A stretch of DNA of 64,000 bases, taken from positions 22,864 through 86,863 of the forward strand of contig JAFEGO010000053.1 of the NCBI GenBank assembly GCA_018239845.1, written 5' to 3'. This DNA comes from Verrucomicrobiota bacterium. GTDB lineage: Bacteria; Verrucomicrobiota; Verrucomicrobiia; Opitutales; Opitutaceae. The notes beneath the pieces are model-generated. The model worked only from the letters and a program-made list of their open reading frames with translations. It did not search any database and was not told where the DNA came from. Below, piece by piece: positions 40,455 through 48,219 of this stretch. Each line of letters begins with the position of its first letter. Position 1 is the first letter of the stretch. The position numbers and the translations under genes were made by a program.

Positions 40455-40871
40455 ATGAAACCCTGGCTGACATCCTGCCTCGCTGTCCTCTCGCTCGGCC
40501 TCGCCGGCTGCGAGACCACCGGCACCACGCCGCCCACCGCTCCCACCACGCCGGCCGCAGCCGTGGCCCCCGCCGCCGCCAGCCCGGCGAAGGCCGCACC
40601 GGGCACGCTCGACCGGCTGCCGGCGCTGCTGACCCGCGTGGAGCCCGTGTATCCGTTTGCGGCGCGGCAGGCCGGGATCACCGGCTACGTCGTGGTGGAG
40701 TTCACCATCAACCGGAATGGCGACGTGGTGAATGCCGTGGCCATCGAGGCCACCTATCCCGCCTTCATCGCGCCCGCCCTCGCCTGCGTCTCCCGCTGGA
40801 AATATGAAACGCCCCTGATGGGCGGGAAGCCCGTCAACTACCGCACGCGGGAGAAGATCGCCTTCAACTGA
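40455..40871 (+). CDS. Lipoprotein with TonB C-terminal domain (2 of 3)
   Basis: 138 residues. Lipobox LGLAGC near residue 17, then ETTGTT, identical in this stretch to the preceding paralogue. A shorter Ala/Pro linker leads to the TonB-like fold (YPFAARQAGITGYVVVEFTI, NRNGDVVNAVAIEATYPAF, SRWKYETPLMGGKPV). It starts 18 bases after the previous stop and 11 bases before the next frame, so the three genes very likely form one transcript. No ExbB/ExbD genes are nearby. Confidence 0.88.
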   Translation: MKPWLTSCLAVLSLGLAGCETTGTTPPTAPTTPAAAVAPAAASPAKAAPGTLDRLPALLTRVEPVYPFAARQAGITGYVVVEFTINRNGDVVNAVAIEATYPAFIAPALACVSRWKYETPLMGGKPVNYRTREKIAFN

Positions 40872-40888
40872 AGTCAACGCGAGTGCCC

Positions 40889-41230
40889 ATGAAACGCTAT
40901 CTCCTCCTGTGTCTTGTCGCCCTGTCACTCGGTCTCGCCGGTTGCCAAACTGCCGCCCCCTCCGAAGGGCAGCCCCGCCCTCGCATCCGCGTCGCGCCCG
41001 TCTATCCGCGCGAGCTGCGGCTCCTGGGGATAAGCGGTGAAGCCGTCGTGGAGTTCACCGTGGAGGCCAATGGCGACGTCGTTAACCCCGTGGTGATTCG
41101 CGCCACCAAGGAAGCCTTTGGCCAGGCCGCCGCCGCCTGTATTGTCCGGTGGAAGTATGATCCTGCCGTGAAGGACGGCCAGCCGGTCGCCAGCGTGCAG
41201 CGGCAGACCATCACTTTCATCGTCAACTAA
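40889..41230 (+). CDS. Lipoprotein with TonB C-terminal domain (3 of 3)
   Basis: 113 residues from the ATG at 40889 (MKRYLLLCLVALSLGLAGC); an ATG two codons earlier is also possible. Lipobox LGLAGC, then a minimal linker of about 15 residues, then the TonB-like domain (YPRELRLLGISGEAVVEFTV, EANGDVVNPVVIRAT, RWKYDPAVKDGQPV). Linker length shrinks along the three tandem genes (about 55, 35 and 15 residues), as if each reaches a different depth from its membrane. It is convergent with the gene at 41288. Confidence 0.88.
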   Translation: MKRYLLLCLVALSLGLAGCQTAAPSEGQPRPRIRVAPVYPRELRLLGISGEAVVEFTVEANGDVVNPVVIRATKEAFGQAAAACIVRWKYDPAVKDGQPVASVQRQTITFIVN

Positions 41231-41259
41231 TAGGCAGAATTTGTCTTTCCGCCTGGACT

Positions 41260-41274
41260 AGGCCGGAGCGGCCT
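41260..41274. terminator. Short GC hairpin between convergent genes
   Basis: AGGCCG-GAG-CGGCCT forms a 6-base-pair stem in the 57-base convergent gap. There is no T-run on either side, so a bidirectional terminator is only possible. Confidence 0.25.
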
Positions 41275-41287
41275 CGCTTCGTCCACC

Positions 41288-42370
41288 TCACCGCGCCAGA
41301 TACGGCTCCACGGGGCGGAAGTCAGGCCGCGTGCACGCCGCGTCGCGCTGCGCCGGATCGGCAAAGAGATAAAGCGCGTAGCCGCCGAAGCCGCCGCCAC
41401 AGTACTTCCACGCCAGGGCGCCGGCAATGTCGCCCGGCAGCGCCGCCATGCCCTCGGCGCGTTGCACCGCATGGGATTGGCGCACGGCGTCGGCGAGGAG
41501 ATTGAGGTCGGTCCGCCACACCGCGTCGCGCGCGGTGGCACTGGCCCGCGCGATCGCCGCGTAGTCGCGCGGCAGCTTGGCCAGGTCGGGCGTGTCGTGC
41601 GGCCGGCCGGTCCAGTACAGGGCCATGCGTCCGCGCAAAAACCCCGCGTCGTGCTTCAGTTCCAAGTCGGGCCGCTGGCCGCTGCGCCAGACGCACAGGC
41701 CGCCCTCGGCGATGACCGCGGGGTCCTGCCAGCCCACGCCGAGGTCGAGCTCCGCGCCCACGCCGTCGCGGCCGCTGAGCAGCGCCCACGCGCCGCTGCC
41801 GCCGAGGCCCGCGTTGCGCTCGTAGGGCCAGTCGCGCAGCGACACGGTGGGCGAGATCGCGCAGTTCACCACATAGGCGCCCGCGCGGGCGAAGCGCGGC
41901 ACATCGAGCCAGCCGCCGGCAAAGTCCACCCGCAGCGGCGCCTCTTCGGGGGCGCGGATGAAGCGCACGATCTGGGTCGTGGACACGGGCGAGAACTGCG
42001 GCGGGGTCTTCGGCAGCAGCTCGTAGCGCGCGCCGACCTGCGCGCACAGGGCGCGTTTCAATGGGCCGTATTTGTCATCCTCCGTTACCGCGAGGATGTG
42101 CGGGCGGAGCCGCAGGAAGTCGTCCTTGAAATCCAGCCCCTCCTCCGTGCCGGTGCCCACCACGACTTCGTCGACCATGTCGAGCGCCGCCAGCAGCGCG
42201 CGCTTGTGGTCGTCGGGCAGGGAACTGCGCCGGTGCTTGTGGACCCAGAGCACCTCGGCCGACGCGAAGGACACCGTCAGGTGGTCGCCCAGCGCCCGCG
42301 CTTCGCGGAAAAACTGCAGGTGACCGGCATGCACGATATCGTAGCAGCCCGAAACAAATACGCGGATCAT
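41288..42370 (-). CDS. Fused cytidylyltransferase-like and compact GHMP kinase-like protein
   Basis: 360 residues in two parts. Residues 1 to about 135 are a nucleotidyltransferase of the RfaE2/TagD type (GCYDIVHAGHLQFFREAR carries the HxGH motif; STTQIVRFI closes the domain). Residues from about 140 on look like a GHMP kinase: RVDFAGGWLDVPRFA resembles the substrate loop of heptose-7-phosphate kinases, AGLGGSGAW the phosphate loop, and KYCGGGFGGYALYLF the third motif. The kinase part is only about 220 residues, shorter than the usual 300. It probably makes an activated sugar or polyol for glycan synthesis; the substrate is unknown. ATG at 42370, divergent from the operon at 42608. Confidence 0.8.
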   Translation of the reverse strand: MIRVFVSGCYDIVHAGHLQFFREARALGDHLTVSFASAEVLWVHKHRRSSLPDDHKRALLAALDMVDEVVVGTGTEEGLDFKDDFLRLRPHILAVTEDDKYGPLKRALCAQVGARYELLPKTPPQFSPVSTTQIVRFIRAPEEAPLRVDFAGGWLDVPRFARAGAYVVNCAISPTVSLRDWPYERNAGLGGSGAWALLSGRDGVGAELDLGVGWQDPAVIAEGGLCVWRSGQRPDLELKHDAGFLRGRMALYWTGRPHDTPDLAKLPRDYAAIARASATARDAVWRTDLNLLADAVRQSHAVQRAEGMAALPGDIAGALAWKYCGGGFGGYALYLFADPAQRDAACTRPDFRPVEPYLAR

Positions 42371-42438
42371 GGGTTATTTAAAAACGACGCACCTCCCCAC
42401 CCCGGTCAACCCGACATTTCCCACCGCTCCGCCCACTT

Positions 42439-42452
42439 TCCCACTTTCGGGA
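42439..42452. promoter_or_regulatory. Enhancer-like palindrome UAS-3, TCCCA-N4-CGGGA
   Basis: Dyad TCCCA CTTT CGGGA with one mismatch, centre 42445.5, exactly 113.0 bp upstream of the centre of the sigma-54 type promoter at 42551-42566. The CTTT spacer is the same as in UAS-1. Confidence 0.65.
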
Positions 42453-42550
42453 TGCCCGCGTTCCACAACCGGACCGTCCGCGTAGGGGCGTCGCGTTGGT
42501 ATAAATTTCTTATTATTGATAATAAACGACTTAAATACATAAAATCACCA

Positions 42551-42566
42551 TGGCACGGCCGCTGCT
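42551..42566 (+). promoter_or_regulatory. Sigma-54 type promoter of the ATPase-TolC operon
   Basis: TGGCACG-GCCG-CTGCT matches the consensus TGGCACG-N4-TTGCW at all but one base; GG (42552-42553) and GC (42564-42565) are 10 bases apart. An AT-rich block (about 42500-42548) lies just upstream, as at 4457-4500. Predicted start near 42577 leaves a leader of about 31 bases. Confidence 0.75.
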
Positions 42567-42607
42567 AAATGGGTGCCGGCCCCCGCCCTCCCAACCGCCC
42601 AACCCAC

Positions 42608-42883
42608 ATGAAAAGCCAGCTCATTTCCCTCCTGCTGTTTGCCGCGCCCCTCATGTTGCAGGCGCTGACCGCGGATCACTCCGCCTCGAGCGAGCCCTCC
42701 ACCGCCGCGAACTGCGAGCCCGCCGCCAAGGAGTCCGCCGCACCCGCCTCGCCCGCCCCCGCCGCCAAACCCGCCCCGGCCTCCTGCGCCCCGGCCCAGC
42801 CCGCTCCGGCCCCCACAAGCTCCCCCTCGTCCACCAAGCCCGGCCCCCGCGTCTCCCCCAAGCTCGCGCCTTGGTTCATGTAA
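42608..42883 (+). CDS. Small exported Ala/Pro-rich protein
   Basis: 91 residues from the ATG at 42608 (MKSQLISLLLFAAPLMLQAL). The signal peptide covers about 1-19. The rest is low-complexity Ala/Pro/Ser with two cysteines (TAANCEPAAK and PASCAPAQPAP) and ends PKLAPWFM. No family. It is the first gene after the sigma-54 type promoter and 31 bases before the ATPase gene, so it is probably co-expressed with the pump. It may be a periplasmic spacer or accessory peptide. Low-complexity composition means the frame could be partly accidental, but the signal peptide and position support it. Confidence 0.6.
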   Translation: MKSQLISLLLFAAPLMLQALTADHSASSEPSTAANCEPAAKESAAPASPAPAAKPAPASCAPAQPAPAPTSSPSSTKPGPRVSPKLAPWFM

Positions 42884-42914
42884 TTTGTCCAATAGTGTTC
42901 GATTGTGTTCGATT

Positions 42915-43580
42915 ATGATTTCCCTCCGTAACCTCGACCGCGTTTTTCCCCTCAAAGGCGGGCCCTTCTACGCCCTCCGTAACATCAACCTCGAGATCCA
43001 GGAGGGCGACTTCCTCTCGATCATGGGCCCCTCCGGCTCCGGGAAATCCACGCTCCTCCACACCCTCGGTCTCCACGACAACGCCTGGACCGGCGAGTAC
43101 TTCCTCGCCGGCGAACCCGTGCACAAGCTCGACAAGCGCCGCCGCTTCGAGCTGCAGAAGAAGCACCTCGGCTTTGTCTTCCAGAGCTACCATCTGCTCG
43201 ACGACCTCACCGTGTACGAAAACCTCGAGGTGCCGCTCTCCTACCGCGACACGCCGAAGAAAGACCGCGAGAGCATCGTGTGCGACGCGCTCGACCGTTT
43301 TCACATCGTCGGCAAGAAGGACCTCTATCCCAACCAGCTCTCCGGCGGCCAGCAGCAGCTCGTGGGCATCGCGCGCGCCCTCGTCGCCCGCCCCCGCCTG
43401 CTCCTTGCCGACGAGCCCACCGGCAACCTCCACTCCGACCAGGGTCGCGAGATCATGGAGCTCTTCCGCAAGCTCAACCGCGAGGACGGCGTCACCATCG
43501 TGCAGGTCACGCACTCCGAGGAAAACGCCGGCTACGGCACCCGCATCGTGCGCCTCGCTGATGGCGTCATGTTAAAGTAA
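42915..43580 (+). CDS. ABC transporter ATP-binding protein (LolD/MacB type)
   Basis: 221 residues. Walker A GPSGSGKST (about 39-47), Q-loop VFQSYHLL, signature LSGGQQQLVGIARAL, Walker B LLLADEPTGNLH, H-loop VQVTHS. The signature has LVGIA where the enzyme at 5977 has RVAVA, and the D-loop has GNLHSD, so the two ATPases are diverged paralogues. The ATG at 42915 is chosen; an earlier TTG at 42885 is less likely. It is followed by a TolC-type gene after 16 bases and has no adjacent permease, so it must serve permeases encoded elsewhere, such as those at 6774-20233 or 35636. Confidence 0.95.
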   Translation: MISLRNLDRVFPLKGGPFYALRNINLEIQEGDFLSIMGPSGSGKSTLLHTLGLHDNAWTGEYFLAGEPVHKLDKRRRFELQKKHLGFVFQSYHLLDDLTVYENLEVPLSYRDTPKKDRESIVCDALDRFHIVGKKDLYPNQLSGGQQQLVGIARALVARPRLLLADEPTGNLHSDQGREIMELFRKLNREDGVTIVQVTHSEENAGYGTRIVRLADGVMLK

Positions 43581-43596
43581 CTACGATTTATTTCCC

Positions 43597-45066
43597 GTGT
43601 CCCTCCGCCTTACCCGCCTCCTCGCCCTCGCCGCCGCCCTCGCGCTCGCCTTCACCGCGGGCGCGCAGGAAAAACGCCTCACGCTCGACGACGCCATCCG
43701 CCTCGCCCTCGAGCGCAACAAGGTGATCAAGGTCGAGGCCTTCGGCCGCCCCATCGCCCGCGCCAACTACCTTGCGGCCCTCGGTCACTTCGACCCGGCG
43801 GTCAATTTCTCGCGCTCCTATGCCGAGGCCGAGACGCCCGTCACCTCCAACCCCGTCGTCACCCAGCTCGGCAAGACCGACAACTACGGCCTCACCCTCG
43901 ATGGCCTCACGCCCTGGGGCCTCACCTACAGCATCGGCGGCACCGCCGTGAACAACCGGACGGTCATCACCTCCTTTGCCAACAGCTATTCCACTTTCGG
44001 CGGCATCACCGTGACGCAGCCGCTGCTGCGCGGCTTCGGCTTCGGCGCCAACCTCGCCAATCTCCGCATCGCCCGCGCCGACCGCTCCATCTCCGAGTGG
44101 GACTACCGCGCCGCCGTCATCAACACCACGACCAACGTCATCGTGGCCTACAACAATCTCCTCCTCGCCCGTGAAAACCTCCGTGTCGCCGAGTTCTCCC
44201 GCAGCCTCGCGCAGCAGCTCCTCACGGAAAACGAAAAGCGTTTCAAGGTCGGCGCCATGTCCGAGGCCGACGTCACGCAGGCCCGCGCCCGCGTCGCCCT
44301 CCAGGTCGAGGCGATCCTGTACGCCGACCGCGCCATGCACGATGCCGACAACTATCTCCGCAAGCTCCTCGGCGAGGATCACTTCGTGACCGACGGCACG
44401 CCGCTCGACCTCGAACCGCTCCCGCCCGCGGCCGACACCCCGATCAACCCCGCCGAGGATCTGCAGAAAGCCCTCAATCTCCGGCCGGATTACCAGGCCG
44501 CGCGCCTCGGGATCAAAAAGTACGAGGCCAACAACTCGCTCGCGCGCAACCAGCTGCTGCCCCGCCTCGATTTCGTCGGCAGCTACGGCTACGCCGGACT
44601 CGACCGGGACTTTGCCGCCAGCCGCGCGCAGGTCCGCGATCAGGACAACCGCGCCTACTCCGCCGGCGTCGTCGTAAGCGTGCCGCTCACCTTCACCGAG
44701 GGCCGGGGCCGCGCCCGCGCCGCCCGCCTCACGCTCCGTCAGGCCGACGCCGACCTCAAACGCCTCGAGTCCGACATCGCCCTCAATGTCACCGCCGCCG
44801 CCGGCCAGATCGAGACCACCCGCAAGCGGGTGACCGCCACCAAGGAAGCCTACGAATTCGCCAAGCAGGCCCTCGACGCCGAGGAAAAACGCCTCCGCGC
44901 CGGCACGAGCAACACCCTCTTCGTCGTGAATCTCCAGGAAAACCTCGTCGAGGTGGAGAACCGCCACGCCGCCGCCTTGGCCGACGCGCGCAATGCGATC
45001 GCGCTCTACGACCGCGAGATCGGCACGACCCTCGAGCGCAACCACATCAATCTCGCGAAGGAGTAA
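43597..45066 (+). CDS. TolC family outer-membrane efflux protein
   Basis: 489 residues starting at GTG. Signal peptide (about 1-23, LTRLLALAAALALAFTAGAQ), then two outer-membrane-efflux-protein repeats with long amphipathic helices (TLDDAIRLALERN in the first, DLQKALNLRPDYQAARLGIK in the second) and strand segments for the barrel. It would form the outer-membrane channel of a tripartite pump with the adaptor at 4537. Placing the channel with an ATPase and the adaptor with permeases 38 kb away is unusual, and is explained if both units share the sigma-54 control seen upstream. Confidence 0.92.
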   Translation: MSLRLTRLLALAAALALAFTAGAQEKRLTLDDAIRLALERNKVIKVEAFGRPIARANYLAALGHFDPAVNFSRSYAEAETPVTSNPVVTQLGKTDNYGLTLDGLTPWGLTYSIGGTAVNNRTVITSFANSYSTFGGITVTQPLLRGFGFGANLANLRIARADRSISEWDYRAAVINTTTNVIVAYNNLLLARENLRVAEFSRSLAQQLLTENEKRFKVGAMSEADVTQARARVALQVEAILYADRAMHDADNYLRKLLGEDHFVTDGTPLDLEPLPPAADTPINPAEDLQKALNLRPDYQAARLGIKKYEANNSLARNQLLPRLDFVGSYGYAGLDRDFAASRAQVRDQDNRAYSAGVVVSVPLTFTEGRGRARAARLTLRQADADLKRLESDIALNVTAAAGQIETTRKRVTATKEAYEFAKQALDAEEKRLRAGTSNTLFVVNLQENLVEVENRHAAALADARNAIALYDREIGTTLERNHINLAKE

Positions 45067-45068
45067 GA

Positions 45069-45086
45069 CCGGCCTGCGTGGGCCGG
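45069..45086 (+). terminator. Possible hairpin after the TolC-type gene
   Basis: CCGGCC-TGCGTG-GGCCGG, a perfect 6-base stem directly after the stop. There is no T-run, so weak or factor-dependent at best. Confidence 0.3.
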
Positions 45087-45135
45087 GCCGCGCCATCTGC
45101 GTGTCCGGCTTGTCTGCCGCGCCACTCCCGGTAGC

Positions 45136-46047
45136 GTGCAGCCCTTGCCCGCCACCCGTTCATCGCCCTCCCGCCCGCCGGCCGATTGGTCGGACTGGCA
45201 ATCGCTCCCGCTGCGCTTCACGCCCGGCACGCTCGCCGAGACGCTCGACGGCGGCCAGACCTTCCGCTGGCGGCAGGCCGAGGACGGCATCTGGCACGGC
45301 CTCTGGTCGGAGCACGTCGTTCAGCTCCGTCTTGTGGATACGTTGGAGTGGTCCGCGCCCGCCGGCCGCCAGTCCCACACGGCCGCCGCCCTGCCTGCCT
45401 ACCTCACCGGCGGCCACGACTTCACCCAACTCGCCGACACGCTGCCGTGGCGCAGCGACGCGCATCTCGCCCGGTGCATCGCGGCCTTTCCCGGCCTCAG
45501 CCTCCCCCGCCAGCCCTTCGGCGAGACGCTGCTCTGCTTCCTCTGCAGCGCCACCAAGCAGATCGTGCAGATCAAGCAGATGGTCGCCCTCCTGGCCGAG
45601 CGCCATGGCGCACCGTTCCCCGCTTCGCCCGGCCTGCGCCGCCTGCCCACGTGGCCGGAGCTCGCGCAAATCCCCGAGCCCGACCTGCGCGCCTGCCTGC
45701 TCGGTTTCCGCGCGCGCTACATCAAGGAGACCGCGCTCTTCCTCGCCGCTCGCCCCGGCTGGCTGGAGGAAACGGAGCACCTGCCCTACGCGGAGGCCAA
45801 GGCCCGCCTGCTCGAACTCCCCGGCGTCGGCGAAAAGGTCGCCGACTGCGTCCTCCTCTTCGGCGCGGGCAAGCTCGAGGCCTTCCCCGTGGACACGTGG
45901 ATCATCAAGGCCATGGCGCAGCGCTACGGCCTCGATGGCTGGAGCCCTGCGCAGATCGCCCACTTCGGCCGCACCCACTTCGGCCCGCTCGCCGGACTCG
46001 CCCAGCAATACCTCTTCGCCTGGGAGCGAAAATTCGGCCGCCAGTGA
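45136..46047 (+). CDS. OGG1-like 8-oxoguanine DNA glycosylase/AP lyase
   Basis: 303 residues from a GTG start. The N-terminal domain contains TLDGGQTFRWRQ, as in OGG1 enzymes. The HhH-GPD core is LLELPGVGEKVADCVLLFGAGK, where the Lys after GVGE is the Schiff-base catalytic Lys, and the Asp in AFPVDTWIIKAM is the conserved acid. The segment usually reading SSNN after the helix CFLCS is SATKQ here, so the residues that contact the opposite strand differ. It would excise oxidised purines in base-excision repair. Its stop abuts the convergent glyoxalase-fold gene. Confidence 0.9.
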   Translation: MQPLPATRSSPSRPPADWSDWQSLPLRFTPGTLAETLDGGQTFRWRQAEDGIWHGLWSEHVVQLRLVDTLEWSAPAGRQSHTAAALPAYLTGGHDFTQLADTLPWRSDAHLARCIAAFPGLSLPRQPFGETLLCFLCSATKQIVQIKQMVALLAERHGAPFPASPGLRRLPTWPELAQIPEPDLRACLLGFRARYIKETALFLAARPGWLEETEHLPYAEAKARLLELPGVGEKVADCVLLFGAGKLEAFPVDTWIIKAMAQRYGLDGWSPAQIAHFGRTHFGPLAGLAQQYLFAWERKFGRQ

Positions 46048-46431
46048 TTACTTGGCGCGCTGGATCAGCTCCACCTCGTAGCCCTCCGGGGCGTCGATGA
46101 AGGCGATCACCGAGCCGCCGCCGGTCTTGGTCGGGCCGTCGCTCAGCGCGAAGCCCTTCTTCTCCAGCGCGGCGGCAAATGCCGCGAGGTCCTCCACCTC
46201 AAAGGCGAGGTGCATCAGGTCGGGCTGCACCTGCACGGCGGGCGCGCCCGGCGGCATCTGGCAAATTTCGATTTCCTCGTCGCTGTTTGGAGTCTGCAAA
46301 AACGCGAGCTGCGCGCCGCGGGGCGAGGTGTGCTGGCGGGTGAGTTTCAGGCCCAGCGCGTCCTGGTAAAACTTTACGGTGCGGGCGAGATCGTTGACCC
46401 GCATGCGGGTGTGGAGGAGTTTCGTGACCAT
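46048..46431 (-). CDS. VOC/glyoxalase family protein
   Basis: 127 residues starting at 46431 (MVTKLLHTRMRVNDLARTVK). One vicinal-oxygen-chelate domain with paired beta-alpha-beta-beta-beta modules. Likely metal ligands are His in LLHTRMRV, Glu in DEEIEICQM, His in DLMHLAFEVED and Glu in EGYEVELIQR, the set found in lactoylglutathione lyase-like proteins. The length fits glyoxalase I of bacterial type. Upstream codons of this frame run antisense through the dehydratase gene and are not part of it. Divergent from that gene by 43 bases. Confidence 0.9.
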   Translation of the reverse strand: MVTKLLHTRMRVNDLARTVKFYQDALGLKLTRQHTSPRGAQLAFLQTPNSDEEIEICQMPPGAPAVQVQPDLMHLAFEVEDLAAFAAALEKKGFALSDGPTKTGGGSVIAFIDAPEGYEVELIQRAK

Positions 46432-46474
46432 GGCGGAAGTTTGCATCGCTCCGCCGCGCCCGCAAGCTGCGACC

Positions 46475-47416
46475 ATGTCGCTTGACCTCGCCGCCATCCG
46501 CGCCGCCCACGACCGCATCCGTCCGCACATCCACCGCACCCCCGTCCTCACCAGTGCGCGTCTCGATGCCGCCGCCGGCGGTGCGCTGTTTTTCAAGTGC
46601 GAGAATTTCCAGAAGGTCGGCGCCTTCAAGGCCCGCGGCGCCGCTAACGCCGTCTTCTCCCTCACCGAGGCCGCGCATGGCGTCGCCACGCACTCCTCCG
46701 GCAACCATGCGGCCGCCCTCGCCCGCGCCGCGCGCCTCCGCGGCATCCCCGCATATATCGTGATGCCCGACAATTCCTCGCGCCCGAAACTCCGCGCCGT
46801 CGAGGGCTACGGCGGCCGCATCACGCTCTGCGCCCCGACCACCGCCGCCCGCGAGGCAACCTGCGCCCGCATCGTCGCCGAAACCGGCGCGGCGATGATC
46901 CATCCGTTCACCGATTTCCGCGTGATGGCCGGCCAGGGCACCGCGGTCATTGAGCTCATGGAGGATATCGCCGATCTCGACACAATCCTCTGTCCCGTCG
47001 GTGGCGGCGGATTGCTCGTCGGCACGGCCGTCGCCGCCAAGGCGCTGAATCCCCGCATCCGGGTCGTCGCCTGCGAGCCTGCTGGCGCCGGTGATGCCGC
47101 TGAATCGTTCCGCGCCGGCCGGCGGCTTCCCATCGACCAAGCCAACACGATTGCCGATGGCCTGCGCACCAGTGTCGGTGAGCCCAACTTCGATCTGATG
47201 CGTCGCCACGTGGACGACGTCGTGACTGTTTCCGAGGAGGGCATCATCGCCGCGATGCGCTCGGTATGGGAAACGATGAAGATCATCATCGAACCCTCCG
47301 CCGCCGTCCCCTACGCCGCCATCCTCGAAGGCAAGGTCGATGTCCGCGCACGTCGCACCGGTCTCATTCTCACCGGCGGTAACGTCGATCTCGACGCCTT
47401 GCCGTGGATGAAATGA
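46475..47416 (+). CDS. Threonine/serine dehydratase-like PLP enzyme
   Basis: 313 residues, fold-type II PLP enzyme. The cofactor Lys sits in FQKVGAFKARGAANAV. THSSGNHAAALA binds the substrate carboxylate and VGGGGLLVG the phosphate of PLP. At 313 residues it lacks the C-terminal regulatory ACT-like domain of biosynthetic IlvA, so it resembles catabolic threonine dehydratase or serine racemase. The ATG at 46475 opens a family-like N-terminus (MSLDLAAIRAAHDRIRPHIH). Reaction: beta-elimination of Ser/Thr to the keto acid and ammonia, or racemisation; sequence alone does not decide. Confidence 0.9.
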   Translation: MSLDLAAIRAAHDRIRPHIHRTPVLTSARLDAAAGGALFFKCENFQKVGAFKARGAANAVFSLTEAAHGVATHSSGNHAAALARAARLRGIPAYIVMPDNSSRPKLRAVEGYGGRITLCAPTTAAREATCARIVAETGAAMIHPFTDFRVMAGQGTAVIELMEDIADLDTILCPVGGGGLLVGTAVAAKALNPRIRVVACEPAGAGDAAESFRAGRRLPIDQANTIADGLRTSVGEPNFDLMRRHVDDVVTVSEEGIIAAMRSVWETMKIIIEPSAAVPYAAILEGKVDVRARRTGLILTGGNVDLDALPWMK

Positions 47417-47421
47417 GCCAA

Positions 47422-48219
47422 TCAACCGGCCAGCCCGAGGACCTTGCGCGCGTTTAGCCCTAGGATCTTTCGCTTCGCCTCGACCGGGATCTGCGCAAAC
47501 AGCACGCGCCCGAGCTGGCTCGCCTGGTTGAGAAACACCGCGTCGCTCCCCCAGATCACCTTGTCCTCGATGCCGGCAGCCACGAGGTGCTCGACCAATC
47601 CGCGCTGACAGACGGAGAGGCATAGTTCGACATAGGCCGTCGGAAATTCGCGTGCGAAACGGATGTATTTTTCCAGATCCGCCGAGCCGATGTGCGCGAG
47701 GAGCCAGCGCGCACCCGGGCGGCGCCTGATGTGACCTTCGAGTTCGTCCAGCTCCGGCCCGAACACATGCGCGAGCACAGGCAGCCGGTGCTCGTCCGCA
47801 AAGGCGAAGACTCGGTCGTAGTTCGGATGATTGTAGGGCAAGCCCGAGCGCGCGCCGTAGGACCACACTTTCAACCCGCGAAAGCCCTGCGCGAGCCCGC
47901 GCTCGAGCTGCCGCTGGATCCGATCCGGATAACCGACATCCACGACGTTGTAACCGAAGATCCGGTCGGGATGCTCACGCAACGCCGCAGACACGATCTG
48001 GTTGCCGTGCTCCGCGTCGCCAAAGATCGCCGGGATGGCACTCACCGCAGTCAGGCGGATGCCGGTGCGATCCATCGATGCGATAAGTGCCTCTGCCGTC
48101 GGGCGGATCAGCGGAAAATCCGGGCCGTGCCCGAAGTGTCCATGCGCATCGATGAGGACCTCGTCGTGCAGCGGCGCACCGCTGCGACCGGCGGCGGCAA
48201 ATTTGTCTAGAGCGTTCAT
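47422..48219 (-). CDS. Amidohydrolase family protein (active-type metal site)
   Basis: 265 residues, amidohydrolase_2-type TIM barrel. The metal and catalytic residues are in place: the HxH motif in IDAHGHFGHG, His in PVLAHVFGPEL, His in WLLAHIGSAD, and Asp in VIWGSDAVFLN. Members are decarboxylases or lactonases of small carboxylic acids; the substrate is unknown. Its start overlaps the end of the upstream amidohydrolase-like gene by 4 bases, so they are translationally coupled. It ends 5 bases from the convergent dehydratase stop. Confidence 0.88.
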   Translation of the reverse strand: MNALDKFAAAGRSGAPLHDEVLIDAHGHFGHGPDFPLIRPTAEALIASMDRTGIRLTAVSAIPAIFGDAEHGNQIVSAALREHPDRIFGYNVVDVGYPDRIQRQLERGLAQGFRGLKVWSYGARSGLPYNHPNYDRVFAFADEHRLPVLAHVFGPELDELEGHIRRRPGARWLLAHIGSADLEKYIRFAREFPTAYVELCLSVCQRGLVEHLVAAGIEDKVIWGSDAVFLNQASQLGRVLFAQIPVEAKRKILGLNARKVLGLAG

